From Chlamydomonas reinhardtii (taxonomy: Eukaryota; Chlorophyta; Chlorophyceae; Chlamydomonadales; Chlamydomonadaceae): a DNA stretch of 64,000 nt. The notes beneath the pieces are model-generated. The model did no database searches, had not been told where the DNA came from, and saw nothing but the letters and a program-made list of their open reading frames with translations. Both the position numbers and the translations under genes were made by a program. Each line of letters starts with the position of its first letter. Position 1 is the first letter of the stretch. The stretch lies in contig NC_057006.1 in NCBI RefSeq assembly GCF_000002595.2, positions 4,757,356-4,821,355 of the forward strand. Direction: 5' to 3'. Below, one piece after another: positions 54,201 through 64,000 of the stretch.

Positions 54201-57200
54201 GGTGCCTTCGGTCCCGGCCGCTGAGCCGGATCCGGTGGCCGCCGCCCCGCCGCCGCCGCCCCCGGTACCCGGCCGCAAGTCACCCCTGCGCCGCTCCTCC
54301 CCCAGCCCGGGCCGCCGGCGACCGGTGTCAGCAAATGTGAGTGTGGGCGCAGAGGTCGGGCCACAACCCGGCCTCACTCACCTCCCACGCTGCTATCGGG
54401 ACCACCTCTTAAGCCCGCCACCACCACCACCACCACCACCACCACCACCACCTGCACCTCACCACCACCTGCACCTGCACCTCACCACCACCACCACCAC
54501 CATCACCCCCTGCACCTCCACCTCACCGGTCGCAGGTGCGCGCCTCGCCGCCGCGCCTGTCGCCCGAGCGCCGCTCCTCGCCCGTGTTCGCGCGCGCCGG
54601 CTCGCTGTCGGAGCGCTTCCAGGCCGCGCACCAGGACGGCGACCTGGTGCGCGACCCACTGCGCCGCGAGTACAGCGACGGCTGGGAGGCGGCGGAGGCG
54701 GCGGCGGCAGCGGCTGGCGGCGGCGCGGGCGGCGCGGAGGGCGGCGCGGCGGCTGCGGGCAGTCGGGCGCTGTCGCGGCAGGGATCCAAGGCCGGCAGCA
54801 CCAGCAGCCGTGCGCCGGGGCCCGTTGAGCCGCAGGTGCGCGCGCCCGGTGTGCATGGTTGTCCCTTAGCCCAGGGGTGTGTGTGTGTGGTCGTGGGGCT
54901 GTATTGAGCATGTGTGTGTATGGCTGCGGACTGAGGCGACCGCCCGGTACCTCGCTGAAGAGGGCCACCTGCCATGTCGCCTGCAAACAAGGCTGGGTCC
55001 AGACCGGGGGCCAGAGCGGTCCAGCTTTCACATGCGCACCTGCCCTTGCCTCACTTTGACGGGCACGGGGGCGCCTTCACGCCGCAGGTGTCCATCCGCT
55101 CCCGCGACGGCGGCAGGCCGGAGGACCCCAACGCAACCATGCGCGGCCTGGCGGGACTGGGCCTGGGTGGGGACGGCGGCCAGCAGCAGCACCCGGACCC
55201 AGGGCAGCAGGAGGAGGAGGACGTGCTTTTGGCGTCAGGCGGCCCCCCCACCTTTGCACGCCAGCTGTCCGGCAACAGCAGCCGCGCGCCGCTGCCGCCG
55301 CGCCGGGGCCATGACGGCGGCCAGCCGCCGCTGCCGGCATGGGTGACGGCGGCTGACACGCCGCCGCAGGCGGCGCAGCAGCAGGCCCCGGCCTACCAGC
55401 CCTCCCCAGCAGTGTTCGGCGGCGGCGGCGGCGGTGCGGGTGCTGGCGCAGGCGCCGCGGGTGGTGGCGAGTATGTTGACCCTGTGGCAGCGATGCCGCC
55501 GCCGCTCATCCCCGGCGCCGTGCCCTCCGCCGCCACGCCGCCCAGCCCCGTGCCCGGCTGGCCGCCGCACCTGCCGCCGCCCGGCGCGCTGCTCCCCGCA
55601 CCCGCCAACCTCTTCCCCGGCGCCACGGCGCCTGGCTCGCCGCTGCCGCCCCCCTCGGCGCTGGGGCCCACTGTGACGGTGTCCAGCGAGGAGTGGCTGG
55701 GGCAGCAGGCGCGGCTGCGCGAGCTGGAGGGGCAGACGCGGGCGCTGCTGGGCGCCTTCAACGCCATGAGCGAGCAGAGCGGCCGGGCCATCACCGGGCT
55801 GCAGGTGCGGGGGGCGGGGCGGCGCCGGACACAACCTGTGAACGTGGGCGTGTGAGCGTGTGGGCATGGGCGTAAGGGTGTGGGTGTGGCGTAAGGGTGT
55901 GGGCGTGTGTGTGGGTGTGGGTGTGCCCGGACAAGGGCGGGGTGGTTTGCGCGCACGGCGCACCCCACTGCCACAGCCGCTTGCCTCCTCCGAACACCCG
56001 CCGTACACTGCCTGTGGGTGCGCCGTACATGTCCATCCGGTTGTGCCGTACAGGCGCGGGTGCGCATCCTGGAGGCGGCGCTGGAGGCGGCGCAGAGCCA
56101 GCTCACCGGCGGCGCCCCCGCCTCCGGCTCCTACGCGCTGCCGCCGCCCATGGCGCTGCCGCCGCCGCCGCCCTCGCCGCCGCCGCACCTCCCGCACCCA
56201 CTGGCTGGCGGCGCCTCCGCCGCCTCGCTCGGCGGCCTGCCGCCGCTGCCGCCGCTGCTGACGGTGCAGGACAGCGACGTGTGGCTGGGCACGGGGCCGG
56301 GCGGGGCGGCGGCGGGCCGCGGCGGCGGCGGCGGCGTGCTGCGCTCCAGTTCGCCCATGCACGCGAGCAGCGGCGTGGGCGGCGGCAGCGTGGCGGCAGG
56401 GCGGCTGGCGGCGTACGCATACGAGAACGGCGGCGTGGTCAGCCCGCGTGTGTCGCTGCAGCTGCCGGCGTCCGTGCAGGCCAGCCAGGTGCGTGGGCGG
56501 GTGGGGATGACTTGCCGTAGGGTACGAACCCGAAGCGAGACGCACCCAGGGTAGGGTTTGGCGGAGCGGACGGCCAGGGGCAAGCAGTGGCGTTGCGGCA
56601 GCGAGATGCCGATAGCCCCGAGGTGCCCCGGTTTCCACGCGAGCTCAGCCCTCGCCCTGCCCTTCCCCGCCTCCGCTCGCCGCTGCAGGACCTGGCCCTG
56701 GGCTCGCTGGCGGGCGCCGGCTCGGGCCCCGGCTCCGGCCTGGCAACGCCCACCGCTGGCGGCGCCGGTGCCGGTGCCGGTGTGGACCTGCGCTCCGCCT
56801 ACCGCGAGGTGCTGGCGGGGGGGCGGCCCGGCGACATGCCGCTCATGCGGCTGATGCAGCGCAGCGGCCCGGTGTGGAACGAGCTGGGCCACGAGCTAGG
56901 CTGCCAGCTGCTGGTCAGCTTCATCAGCAGCCTGCAGGCCACACGGCCGGTGAGCAGTGGGGCCGGGGGCCGGGAGGGAGGGCTTGTAGATACCAGCCCA
57001 AACTAAACCGGACCCAATGCAGAGGAGTGTCTTCACCGTTCCCAGTCAGCAACGGACGGGTGCCCACTACCGTATGGGTATCTCTGCCCCCACTCATCCT
57101 GCGACCCGCTCACCCCACACCCGCTCCCCCAGGACGGCCCCATGCTGAGCCGCATCCTGCCCTGGCTGTGGCGCCTGGCGGACGACGACAACACGCGCTT

Positions 57201-58417
57201 CGAGGCGCCGCTGCCGCTGAGGGCGCAGCTGCTGGCGGCGCTGAGGGCCGCACACGGCGCCGCCAGCGACCCCGCGGTGGGTGCGGCGTGAGGGCATGTG
57301 CAGCCCCCCCGCCCCTGGGAGGGTGTGAGCATGTGGGCGTGTGGGCATGTGCAATGGTTTGCCAGGGCCCATCGACGTGTGTTAGGGGGTAAAGAGCAGA
57401 GTAGAAGACACGCATGACTGTGTGTACGAGACGCTATGCGATCCTGACATGTATATGTGTGTGTGAGGCGGCAAGCCACCCTGTCGGATTACAACCGTGA
57501 TGCTCAAATAGCGGCGACGCACGCCCTGACCTGGCGGTTTGTTTTGTGGCACCCTGCAGCTGTACGAGAAGATGGCGCTGCTGCTGAGCACCCTGCAGAC
57601 CCACTGGTCGCAGCCCGACTCCCCCACAGCCGCCAGCCGAGCAGCCGCAGCCGCGGCCGCGCAGGCCGCACCCGAGGGCTACGCCGCAGCATACGCGGCC
57701 GCGGCAGCCGCGGCGGGGTCGGCAGCCGGCAGTGGCGGCGGCGGCGGCGGCGGGCTAGACGACGGCGGCCATTCCACCATGTCCATCACCCCCGCACTCG
57801 ACGTGCAGGCCTCCCCACCACGGCCATATCTCCAGGCCGAGCCGTCCACGGCACGCTCTGTGGCGGGCTCGGTCGCGGGGTCCGTGGCGGCGGCGGGCGA
57901 GCGGCCCCTCGAGCGGGCGGGCTCCGCGGCCGGCTCTGTGGCCTCGGCCGCCGCCCGACAGGTGCCGCCCCTGCCCACGGCGGCACTGCAGAGCCCGCCG
58001 CCGCTGGGGTCACTGCCTCCCTCGGCCCGGTCATCCGTGGCGGGCTCGGGGCGGGCGTCAGTGCTGGGCTCAGCCAGAGGGCCGGGCGACGCCGGAACCA
58101 CGCCGCCGGCTACGCCGCCGCCGCTGCCCGGCGGCAGTAGCAGCCCCGCCCCCGGTTCCGCGCGCGCCTCGGTGGCGGGCTCGGTGCGGGCGTCGGCGGC
58201 GGGGTCTGGTGCCGGCGGCGGCGACTACACGCCCGGCGCTGACGGCGGCGGCGACGGCGGCGGTGCGGGGGGGCCGCCGCGACCTGGCTCCCGCGGGGGT
58301 CTGCTGGGGGCTGTGCCCAGCATCAACACGCTGCAGCACGACTTCGCGGCGCTGCAGCGGGACTTTGCGGCCATGAGCCCGGCCAAGAGCCGCACGCCGC
58401 CGCCGCCGTCCATGTGA
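51280..58417 (+). CDS. TORTIFOLIA1/SPIRAL2-like microtubule-associated protein
   Basis: Fifteen exons (51280-51360, 51510-51578, 51842-51922, 52199-52312, 52509-52736, 52944-53093, 53333-53629, 53937-54063, 54194-54336, 54536-54835, 55088-55804, 56054-56488, 56689-56949, 57133-57276, 57560-58417) give 1334 residues. The first 390 or so residues form HEAT-type helical repeats with the TOR1/SPR2 family signature: an AINRMNDRDTQKAAADDL start, ECARALGVIASPL, SSVRESSTEALTLVAQ, FVPIISALVGQL and a WQTRQAAADMLRA block. In plants TOR1/SPR2 proteins bind cortical microtubules, especially minus ends, and steer growth. The long remainder is Pro/Gly/Ala/Ser-rich with SP and SPR sites typical of microtubule-binding tails. 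It also has a coiled-coil segment (EEWLGQQARLRELEGQTR) and a second folded part around 56689-57276 (MRLMQRSGPVWNELGHELG). It ends SINTLQHDFAALQRDFAAM plus a Pro tail. Confidence 0.83.
54417..54513 (+). repeat. Intronic CCA/CAC tandem repeat
   Basis: A run of CCACCA units with CTGCAC interruptions in the intron before the exon at 54536 of the TOR1-like gene. Confidence 0.85.
56982..57010 (+). repeat. Intronic motif TGTAGATACCAGCCC, copy 2
   Basis: A G-rich run followed by CTTGTAGATACCAGCCCAA and an ACTAAACC tail, inside the intron 56950-57132 of the TOR1-like gene. It has the same orientation relative to its gene as copy 1. Confidence 0.7.
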
Positions 58418-59267
58418 GGGCTGCTGGGCTGCTTGGAGTGGCCGGGATCCCAACTCTGTTATTAAGCCTGATGATAACAGAGCTTATTAACGGTTAGCTA
58501 TATGCACAGACATGACGGATCGCAGCCGTAAGAAGTTGAGCTTCTGCCAATGCGCCCTCAAAGCCCTCGACTTTGACCCTCCCCGGCCCATTTCCGCGAT
58601 CACCTGGCGCTTAGTTGACGGGAACGACAAGGTCATGGACGGGCGGCGCGAGGAGGGCGCCTGGCAGTGGGAAGAGCGCAGGCGGTGAGCGGCCGGGACC
58701 CGCGCGTGATCAAGTCCCTGCGCGTGCCATTCGGCCTGGAGTGATCTGGGTGGTGTGCATCACCGCCACAGCCGCCCACAAGCTTCCTTCTGTGCGTGTA
58801 ACAGTGCGAGGCGCGTGGCGCGAGAGTCGCTGATGTTGTATGCATAGGGCTGGAGGAGGTTGGGATGGCGGAGGCGGCTGGGAGTGGGTATGGGAAGCAG
58901 GGGATGGGTGGCAGGTTTGGACGGTGCAGGCGTACGGAGTGTGGGACAGATAGACTCCCGTGTGTCGAGTGCGCATAGGATCGGAGTCGTTTGCACTGCG
59001 ACAAATCTGTAATTCACTATCTGGCCGTGCGGACTCGAGGAGCCCTGCATCACAGCGCGCAGAACTGCGCTCGGACTGGCCAATGCATGCACCGGCGGCC
59101 GGCCCCACGGGGTTCAGATCCATGTGACGCCAGGTGACGCCGAGCTTACCTACGCATTTCACACAGCTCCGGGGCATGTTAGGCTGCTTTGCTTTTGAGT
59201 ACTCCTGTCAAATATACCGGAAGCAGAATGCAGAGCGCGTCTTGACAACCCGCGCAACGTTGACAGC
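58418..59267. other. Intergenic between TOR1-like gene and leucine-zipper gene
   Basis: 850 bp with the TOR1-like 3' UTR (TGTAA at 58798 and 59008) and the promoter of the next gene. A short inverted repeat around TGATAACAGAGCTTATTA lies near 58470. No gene is seen. Confidence 0.5.
59008..59012 (+). promoter_or_regulatory. Candidate polyadenylation signal TGTAA (TOR1-like gene)
   Basis: About 590 bases after the stop at 58417. Another copy at 58798-58802 is an equal candidate. Confidence 0.4.
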
Positions 59268-61691
59268 ATGGATGCCAGCTCAAGTTTGCCGAGCCCTGCT
59301 CAGCTCGAGAATGGGCTAACGCAGGATCTTCTTACGCTTTTAGATGAGCAAGCCGGGGACGCAAACGACTTAGACCTCCTGCGAAGTGATTTGTTCTCAG
59401 GCGTGCTGTTCGGTGAGGGCGGCCAGTTGTTGCAAAGCGTTCCGTCTGTTAACAATGGTAACAGCCTAGCAGCTGCTGCCACCACGTCGACCGACTGCAC
59501 CGACAGCGCGGGGCAGCCTTCCTCCAGGCCAGCGGGGTCAAAGCGGGCTGCCCCCAGCAAGCGGGAGAGCAAGCACCGGATCCGCGACAATGAGAAGGTG
59601 TGCCCTGGGAGACTTGAATCCGCCGTTGTGTTGGGTCGCAGGGGTAATGGCCCTGACGGCAGGTGCACCAGGGCTTTGGCCGCTACCGTAGCCGACCTTA
59701 GTTCCTGTCCCGGCGGCCCTCACCGGGCACGACACTCCACACATGAATGCTTCGCGGTGTGTCTGCTCACCCCCATTCCTGAACAACGGATACTTGACGC
59801 AGCTGCGGGAGCTGGAGGCCCTGGCGGCGGCCAAGCTGGAGCAGTTCCTCACACTGACGCGGCGGAACGCGGACCTCAAGCTACGAAACACGGTGAGCCC
59901 CGAGGCATGAGTGCGGGACGGTGGGCGGCAGCTTGGTGGTGACAAGGGTAACGGGAAGTTGGGAGGGGGTGTGGTGGTGATGGTGATCGCGCCCGCAAGC
60001 CCAGGGGAGATGGGGCCAGCTGGCTGGCCAACGGGTATGGGGAACGCAATGGTAGAGATATGTGGGCATGTGCTGGGTATTGCGGAGCGGACGCGTGTGA
60101 CATGTTCATAGTAGCGGTCACTCCTGACCCCATAACTGCCGTCTCCTCGCCAGCACCGGCGCCGTCTCAGGCTTCGTGAGCTCACACGAACCAACCACCT
60201 TACACCTAGCACATAAGAATGCTGTGTCGCGCCTAACACAAAGCTTGCTGTAGCTCTCATGACCATAAGCTGCTGTTCTCATTGCCCTTATCGACCAGGT
60301 GCTGTCGGAGGCGCTGCTCATTCGCGACGTGCAGCTGTCCACCAGCGCCGGCCGGCCGCTGTCAACGGGGCCGCTGCCGCCCGAGCTGCAGGGCGCCACC
60401 AGCATGGCCGCCGTGGTGCGCATAGCCGGCAGCATGAAGATCGTGTGCCTGCAGGAGCCGGCGCAGGACGTGGAGACGTGAGTGGACACACGGGCTCGGG
60501 GGCTCTGCGCCGAGGGGGTTTTATATCTTCCTGCCACGCAGGCGTGCGAGTCGCATTGCACGGCGCGCGTTATCCTCGCCTCCCGTGCTTCAACCTTGCC
60601 CGGCTGCCGACTGCGCCGCTCTCACTCGCTCACCCTTTCTTTCTTTCTTTCACTCAACAGCATACGCGCCATGGGCCGTCAGCAGCTGCTGGACCAGCAC
60701 CGGGCCTTCCTGGCGGAGCTGTCGGCGCCGCTGCTGGCGTTCGAGGACAACCCGGCGGACGAGGCGGCGGCTGAGGCCATTCGCGCGGTGCTGGCGCGGC
60801 TGAGCGCGCTGTACCGCACCGCCTCGGTGCTGTCGCCGGAGACCGTTGCCGTGATGCTGCAGGTGCGGGGGCGGGGGCGGGGGCGGGGGTGCTTGTGTTG
60901 GTACTTAATCTGGTGAGGAGCTGAGAGTTCCGGGGGGCCAAGCGGCCCGGGATGTGGGCTGCGGCTGCAGCCTTGCGGCGGATTGGCGCTGCGCTGTTGA
61001 CTGCGCCTGCCGTGTTGTACCCGTCACGGCTGCTGCCCCCTCCCCCCCTCCCCCGTACCCCTCCCCTGGCTACGCCTTCACTCACTGAATCATGAATGTA
61101 ATCCCCCCCTGCCTGCCGCGCTCACCCCAGACCCACATGGAGACGCGCGAGGTGGTGTCGGCGCCGGCGGGGCACTGGACGGCCGTGCTGCAGAAGCTGG
61201 ACCTGTCGCCTCAGCAGGTGGCGGAGCTGGGCGCCATGTGGGGGCTGTTCCGCGGCCTGATGGACAAGATCACGCAGGAGCGCCGCGACCTCAACGCCCG
61301 CCTGTCGCAGGGCCTGGCGCAGCAGGAGCAGAAGGAGGCGCAGCGCGCCGCCGCCAACGCGGCAGCCAGCGCAGCAGCCGCAGCCAGCGGCAGCGGCGGC
61401 GCCGCCGCTGCTGACGGCGGGCCGTTCCGGCGCCAGTCGTCGAGCAGTGGCGTCGGCGGCGGCGGCGGCGGCGCGGTGCTGCACCACCAACTGGAGGTGC
61501 CGCCGGAGGCCGAGGTGCTGCCCGCGCTGAGCCGCAACCTGCGCAAGGAGAGCGCCGCGCACCTGCTGCTGCGCGGCTTCATGTTCGGCCGACTGCTGAG
61601 CATCCTGCAGGCGGCGCGCGTGATGGTGCACTCCTACCCCTGGTTCCCCAACGCCACGGCGCTCACAGCAGCGGCGGCGGGTGCCGAGTGA
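59268..61691 (+). CDS. Leucine-zipper (bZIP-like) putative transcription regulator
   Basis: Five exons (59268-59597, 59803-59892, 60299-60477, 60661-60862, 61131-61691) give 453 residues. The acidic N terminus (LTQDLLTLLDEQAGDANDLD) resembles an activation domain. A basic stretch (SKRESKHRIRDNEK, residues about 97-110) leads straight into a zipper-like helix (LRELEALAAAKLEQFLTLT, then RRNADLKLRNTVLSEALL). Leu falls every seven residues at most steps. The second half is helical (KLDLSPQQVAELGAMWGLF, then ERRDLNARLSQGL) with an Ala/Gly/Ser insert, like the C-terminal parts of several Chlamydomonas bZIP proteins I recall. The basic region lacks the strict Asn-x7-Arg signature, so DNA binding is uncertain. 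The next gene is on the opposite strand. Confidence 0.68.
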
Positions 61692-61765
61692 GCCGGGCGG
61701 GGGGGGGGGGCTGCCGGCGTGTGCATGGCGCGTGGGTATTCTTTATCGTATGGTGTCGTAATGGG

Positions 61766-61810
61766 GTTGCGTGGGCTTGCGTGGGCTTGCGTGGGATTGC
61801 GTGGGCTTGG
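61766..61810 (+). repeat. TTGCGTGGGC tandem repeat
   Basis: Four to five near-perfect 10-base units in the 3' UTR of the leucine-zipper gene. Confidence 0.85.
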
Positions 61811-62415
61811 TTGAGGTGAGGAGAAGTAGTGCTGAGACGGCGTGTTATTGTTTTTGTGGATGTTGATTTTTGTGGTGCGGCGCGGGTGGCGATGTCGGCG
61901 GCCCTGTGCGTGTGAAGACTGTCACTTGCATTGAGCGTTTTACGTTGCTCGAATGCGCGTGTCCTCGATATGTGAAACCCACCAAGCCGGAACTCCCAAT
62001 CTGTGTGCCGTGAGTGCCGGGCCTTGTATCGTATGACGGGAGAGGGTTCTGTCTACCGGTATGAGCACGGGTGATGTGATGTGGGATTGTGAAATGAATG
62101 AATGATTGATTGAACGCTGCTGAAAGTGCGACACGCCTGGAGCCGCGTAGCGCCTGATGCCCGTGGTTGCAGACACGCGTGCAATGGCGCTGCACTACGG
62201 GGGGCTGCAACGAATAACGATGTATGGGTCGCAGCGCACGGCCCCACACGCCAAATGCGTACCGTATCAGGCCAAGGCACTGGTTCCTATATCGCAGGCA
62301 GACTGCAGATGTGCGTTGCTGGAGGGGCGGACAGCGGCCGAAGTCCTGGTGGCATGAGCTGAGAGGAAGTGAGGAAGGCTGCCCTGGAATGGTTCGCACA
62401 CACGCTGCATGGTCA

Positions 62416-62420
62416 TGTAA
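62416..62420 (+). promoter_or_regulatory. Candidate polyadenylation signal TGTAA (leucine-zipper gene)
   Basis: The first TGTAA after the stop at 61691, about 725 bases downstream. Confidence 0.4.
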
Positions 62421-62992
62421 ATGGGCTGACACATGCACACATGCGCTCGCGTCGTCAGGGCCTTTGAATGCCGTGTGCGCTGCGCTTATGTGCGTTTTAA
62501 GGTCTTCCGGCGATCCGCGACTCCATGCGCAGATCTCTGTCCATCTGTGCCGTGGCGGCCGTCACGTCGTGCCTCACGCCCGCATTCAATTGATTCCTCC
62601 TGACCCCAGGGCGCAACGGCGGTGCAGCTCGGAGCCCCGGACAGTGCGTGGGTGCACTCAGGCACCTGTGTATCTCATATGCTCAGTTTTCTCACCGACC
62701 TCAGATCGACCTCAAACCCAAGCTTTTAAGACTTCACCCTACCGTACGTGCTGCTCTGTCTATTCTGTAGACAGCGTGCTAGCCTGGAGCTCGCGACGGC
62801 GTCTTGCATTCGCATTCACTAGCAAGCACTTCGCTAGCGTTCTCTGCCCTGCCTATCTACCCTATCCCCTTCCAGCCCAGGCCTCCACGGCTCCCACTAC
62901 CCCCCGTCACAGCCCAAAAATCACCAGCGCGGCAGCGCCACCTACCCCGCCCCACCCCAGCGTCACCCGCTCGCCGCCCCGCTCAGTCCCCA

Positions 62993-64000
62993 TCAGTACC
63001 GCAGCCCGTTCCGCGCGCGCACCGCGCTGAACGAGTGCTGCCACTCGTACGCGCCGTACGCCCACGCGAAGCCGTTGCTGAGCAGGTGGATCAACTGCCA
63101 GTGCAGCCCGTCGCCGTACAGCGGCCACAGCAGCGCCGCCGCGGCGTAGTGCGGCGGCGGGTCGGCGGCGGCGCGGTGCCAGGGCTCCAGGTTGAGGCGC
63201 GGCGGCAGGCGGCGCAGCAGCAGCAGGCGGCGGGCGGCGGGCACGGCGAGGCAGTAGTGGCCCAGCAGCCAGGCGCCGCCCAGCACCAGCGAGCGGCGAG
63301 TGCCCAGCCAGGCCGACACCCTGCGGCAGGACATACGGCGATGGCGGCGGCGGCGGCAGGCCCGGGGGAGTGTGTGTGTGTGTGTGGGGGGGGGGGTTGT
63401 AAACACCAGCCCAACCTAACCCGAATAGCTGGGGGACCCGTTCACGTGGAGGACAGAGTGGTTAAGTCACAAGCATGAAGTGGCGACGTCCGGGGGGTAG
63501 GAGCGAGGCGGCGGGGGGTAAGGAGGAGTGAGGCGATATGGAATGGGGGAGGGGAGCCACGGGGCGCGCGTGTAGCTGCCACGGGGCCCCCCTGCTGGTG
63601 CGCAGTGCGCCTGCTGCTGGTGCGTGCACCCTACCCCCATCAACATCTACCAGCACCCACTACCACCACGCTGCTGGCTCGCTCCGTCCTTCAGCGCCGC
63701 CCTCACACGCCCTGACGCCCACACGCCCTCAAGGCAACACGCCCTCGCACTCCCGGACGCCATCGCGGCCTCCTCACCTGAACGCCGCCGCCAGTATGGC
63801 TGTGTGCAGCAGCACGTGCACCGCCGTGAACACCACATAGTTCAACACCACCTGCAGAGCCACACCGCCCTCACCACCGCCGCCGCCGCCGCGGCCCTCG
63901 CCACCGCCGCCGCTGCCTCCCAGCAGCGCCGCGAACAGCGACAGCAGCCAGCCCCAGGCCGCCGCGGCTGCGCCGCTGCTACTGCCGCCGGCGGCACTGA
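62993..64000 (-). CDS. Unrecognised multi-pass membrane protein, 3' part
   Basis: Two exons are visible on the minus strand, 62993-63320 and 63778 to beyond the right edge, giving about 184 residues of C-terminal sequence. Hydrophobic segments are WGWLLSLFAALLG, VVLNYVVFTAVHVLLHTAIL and LVLGGAWLLGHYCLAV. A Gly/Glu linker lies between the first two, and an Arg/Leu-rich basic patch follows the third. The C-terminal part (LLWPLYGDGLHWQLIHLLSN, then AWAYGAYEWQHS) is aromatic and looks folded. The exons join in phase across a 457-base intron that contains copy 3 of the intronic motif. I do not recognise the family. The gene starts outside the window. Confidence 0.6.
63387..63421 (+). repeat. Intronic G-run plus TGTAAACACCAGCCC motif, copy 3
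   Basis: A run of G followed by TTGTAAACACCAGCCCAA and a CCTAACCC tail, inside the intron of the minus-strand membrane-protein gene. Here the motif is antisense to its gene, unlike copies 1 and 2. Confidence 0.7.

Larger units (their letters stand above)
61692..62992. other. Intergenic between convergent genes
   Basis: 1.3 kb with the 3' UTR of the leucine-zipper gene (TGTAA at 62416) and the 3' region of the minus-strand membrane-protein gene. A short tandem repeat lies at 61766-61810. No gene is seen. Confidence 0.5.

Noticed and set aside
55235-56638. 467-codon minus-strand open frame
   Set aside because: It overlaps the TOR1-like exons on the other strand and has the His/Arg/Pro composition expected from the antisense of GC-rich coding DNA.
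59268-59597. Canonical bZIP call for the leucine-zipper gene
   Set aside because: The basic stretch lacks the Asn-x7-Arg spacing, so only a bZIP-like label is supported.

Overview
The window is nuclear DNA of a volvocine green alga, most likely Chlamydomonas reinhardtii or a very close relative. The evidence is a calmodulin gene whose spliced product has the 163-residue length and the charged C-terminal tail that I recall for Chlamydomonas calmodulin, very GC-rich third codon positions, many short GT-AG introns, TGTAA-type polyadenylation signals, and an intact gene for the axonemal ribbon protein RIB43a. All exon boundaries were set by hand from splice consensus, reading phase and family conservation. 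In every complete model the exon lengths add up to a whole number of codons, but no transcript data were available.

Layout, left to right. 70-5394 (+): 3' part of a multi-PLAT (LOXHD1-like) protein. 7379-8782 (+): calmodulin. 9047-11845 (-): a divergent chaperonin of the MKKS/BBS6 type. 12072-13442 (+): a complex I NDUFS6-type subunit, divergent from the chaperonin across a 226-bp promoter. 14346-15526 (-): an unrecognised single-pass membrane/coiled-coil protein. 16441-18359 (+): splicing factor PRP38B. 19404-24436: a very young retroelement-like insertion with 995-bp direct terminal repeats and an 11-bp target duplication. 24610-26230 (-): a second, divergent calmodulin. 27305-30321 (-): a MYND/MSS51-like protein. 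31278-32092 (-): mitochondrial-type CPN10. 32548-35114 (-): RIB43a. 36550-39142 (-): a U-box plus WD40 putative E3 ligase. 40580-44498 (-): DNA topoisomerase IB. 45646-50750 (-): MCM6. 51280-58417 (+): a TOR1/SPR2-like HEAT-repeat microtubule protein, divergent from MCM6. 59268-61691 (+): a leucine-zipper (bZIP-like) protein. 62993->64000 (-): 3' part of an unrecognised membrane protein.

Several genes fit a ciliary or microtubule theme: the PLAT-repeat protein, calmodulin, the MKKS-like chaperonin, RIB43a and the TOR1-like protein. Others are housekeeping genes for replication, topology, splicing, mitochondrial folding and complex I. The genes are separate transcription units, not operons.

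The most notable observations are the MKKS/BBS6-like chaperonin in a green alga, the young element that appears to have landed in the 3' region of the second calmodulin gene, the shared intron positions of the two calmodulin genes, a short motif recurring beside G-rich runs in introns of three unrelated genes, and an NDUFS6-like protein that has lost most of its usual zinc ligands.
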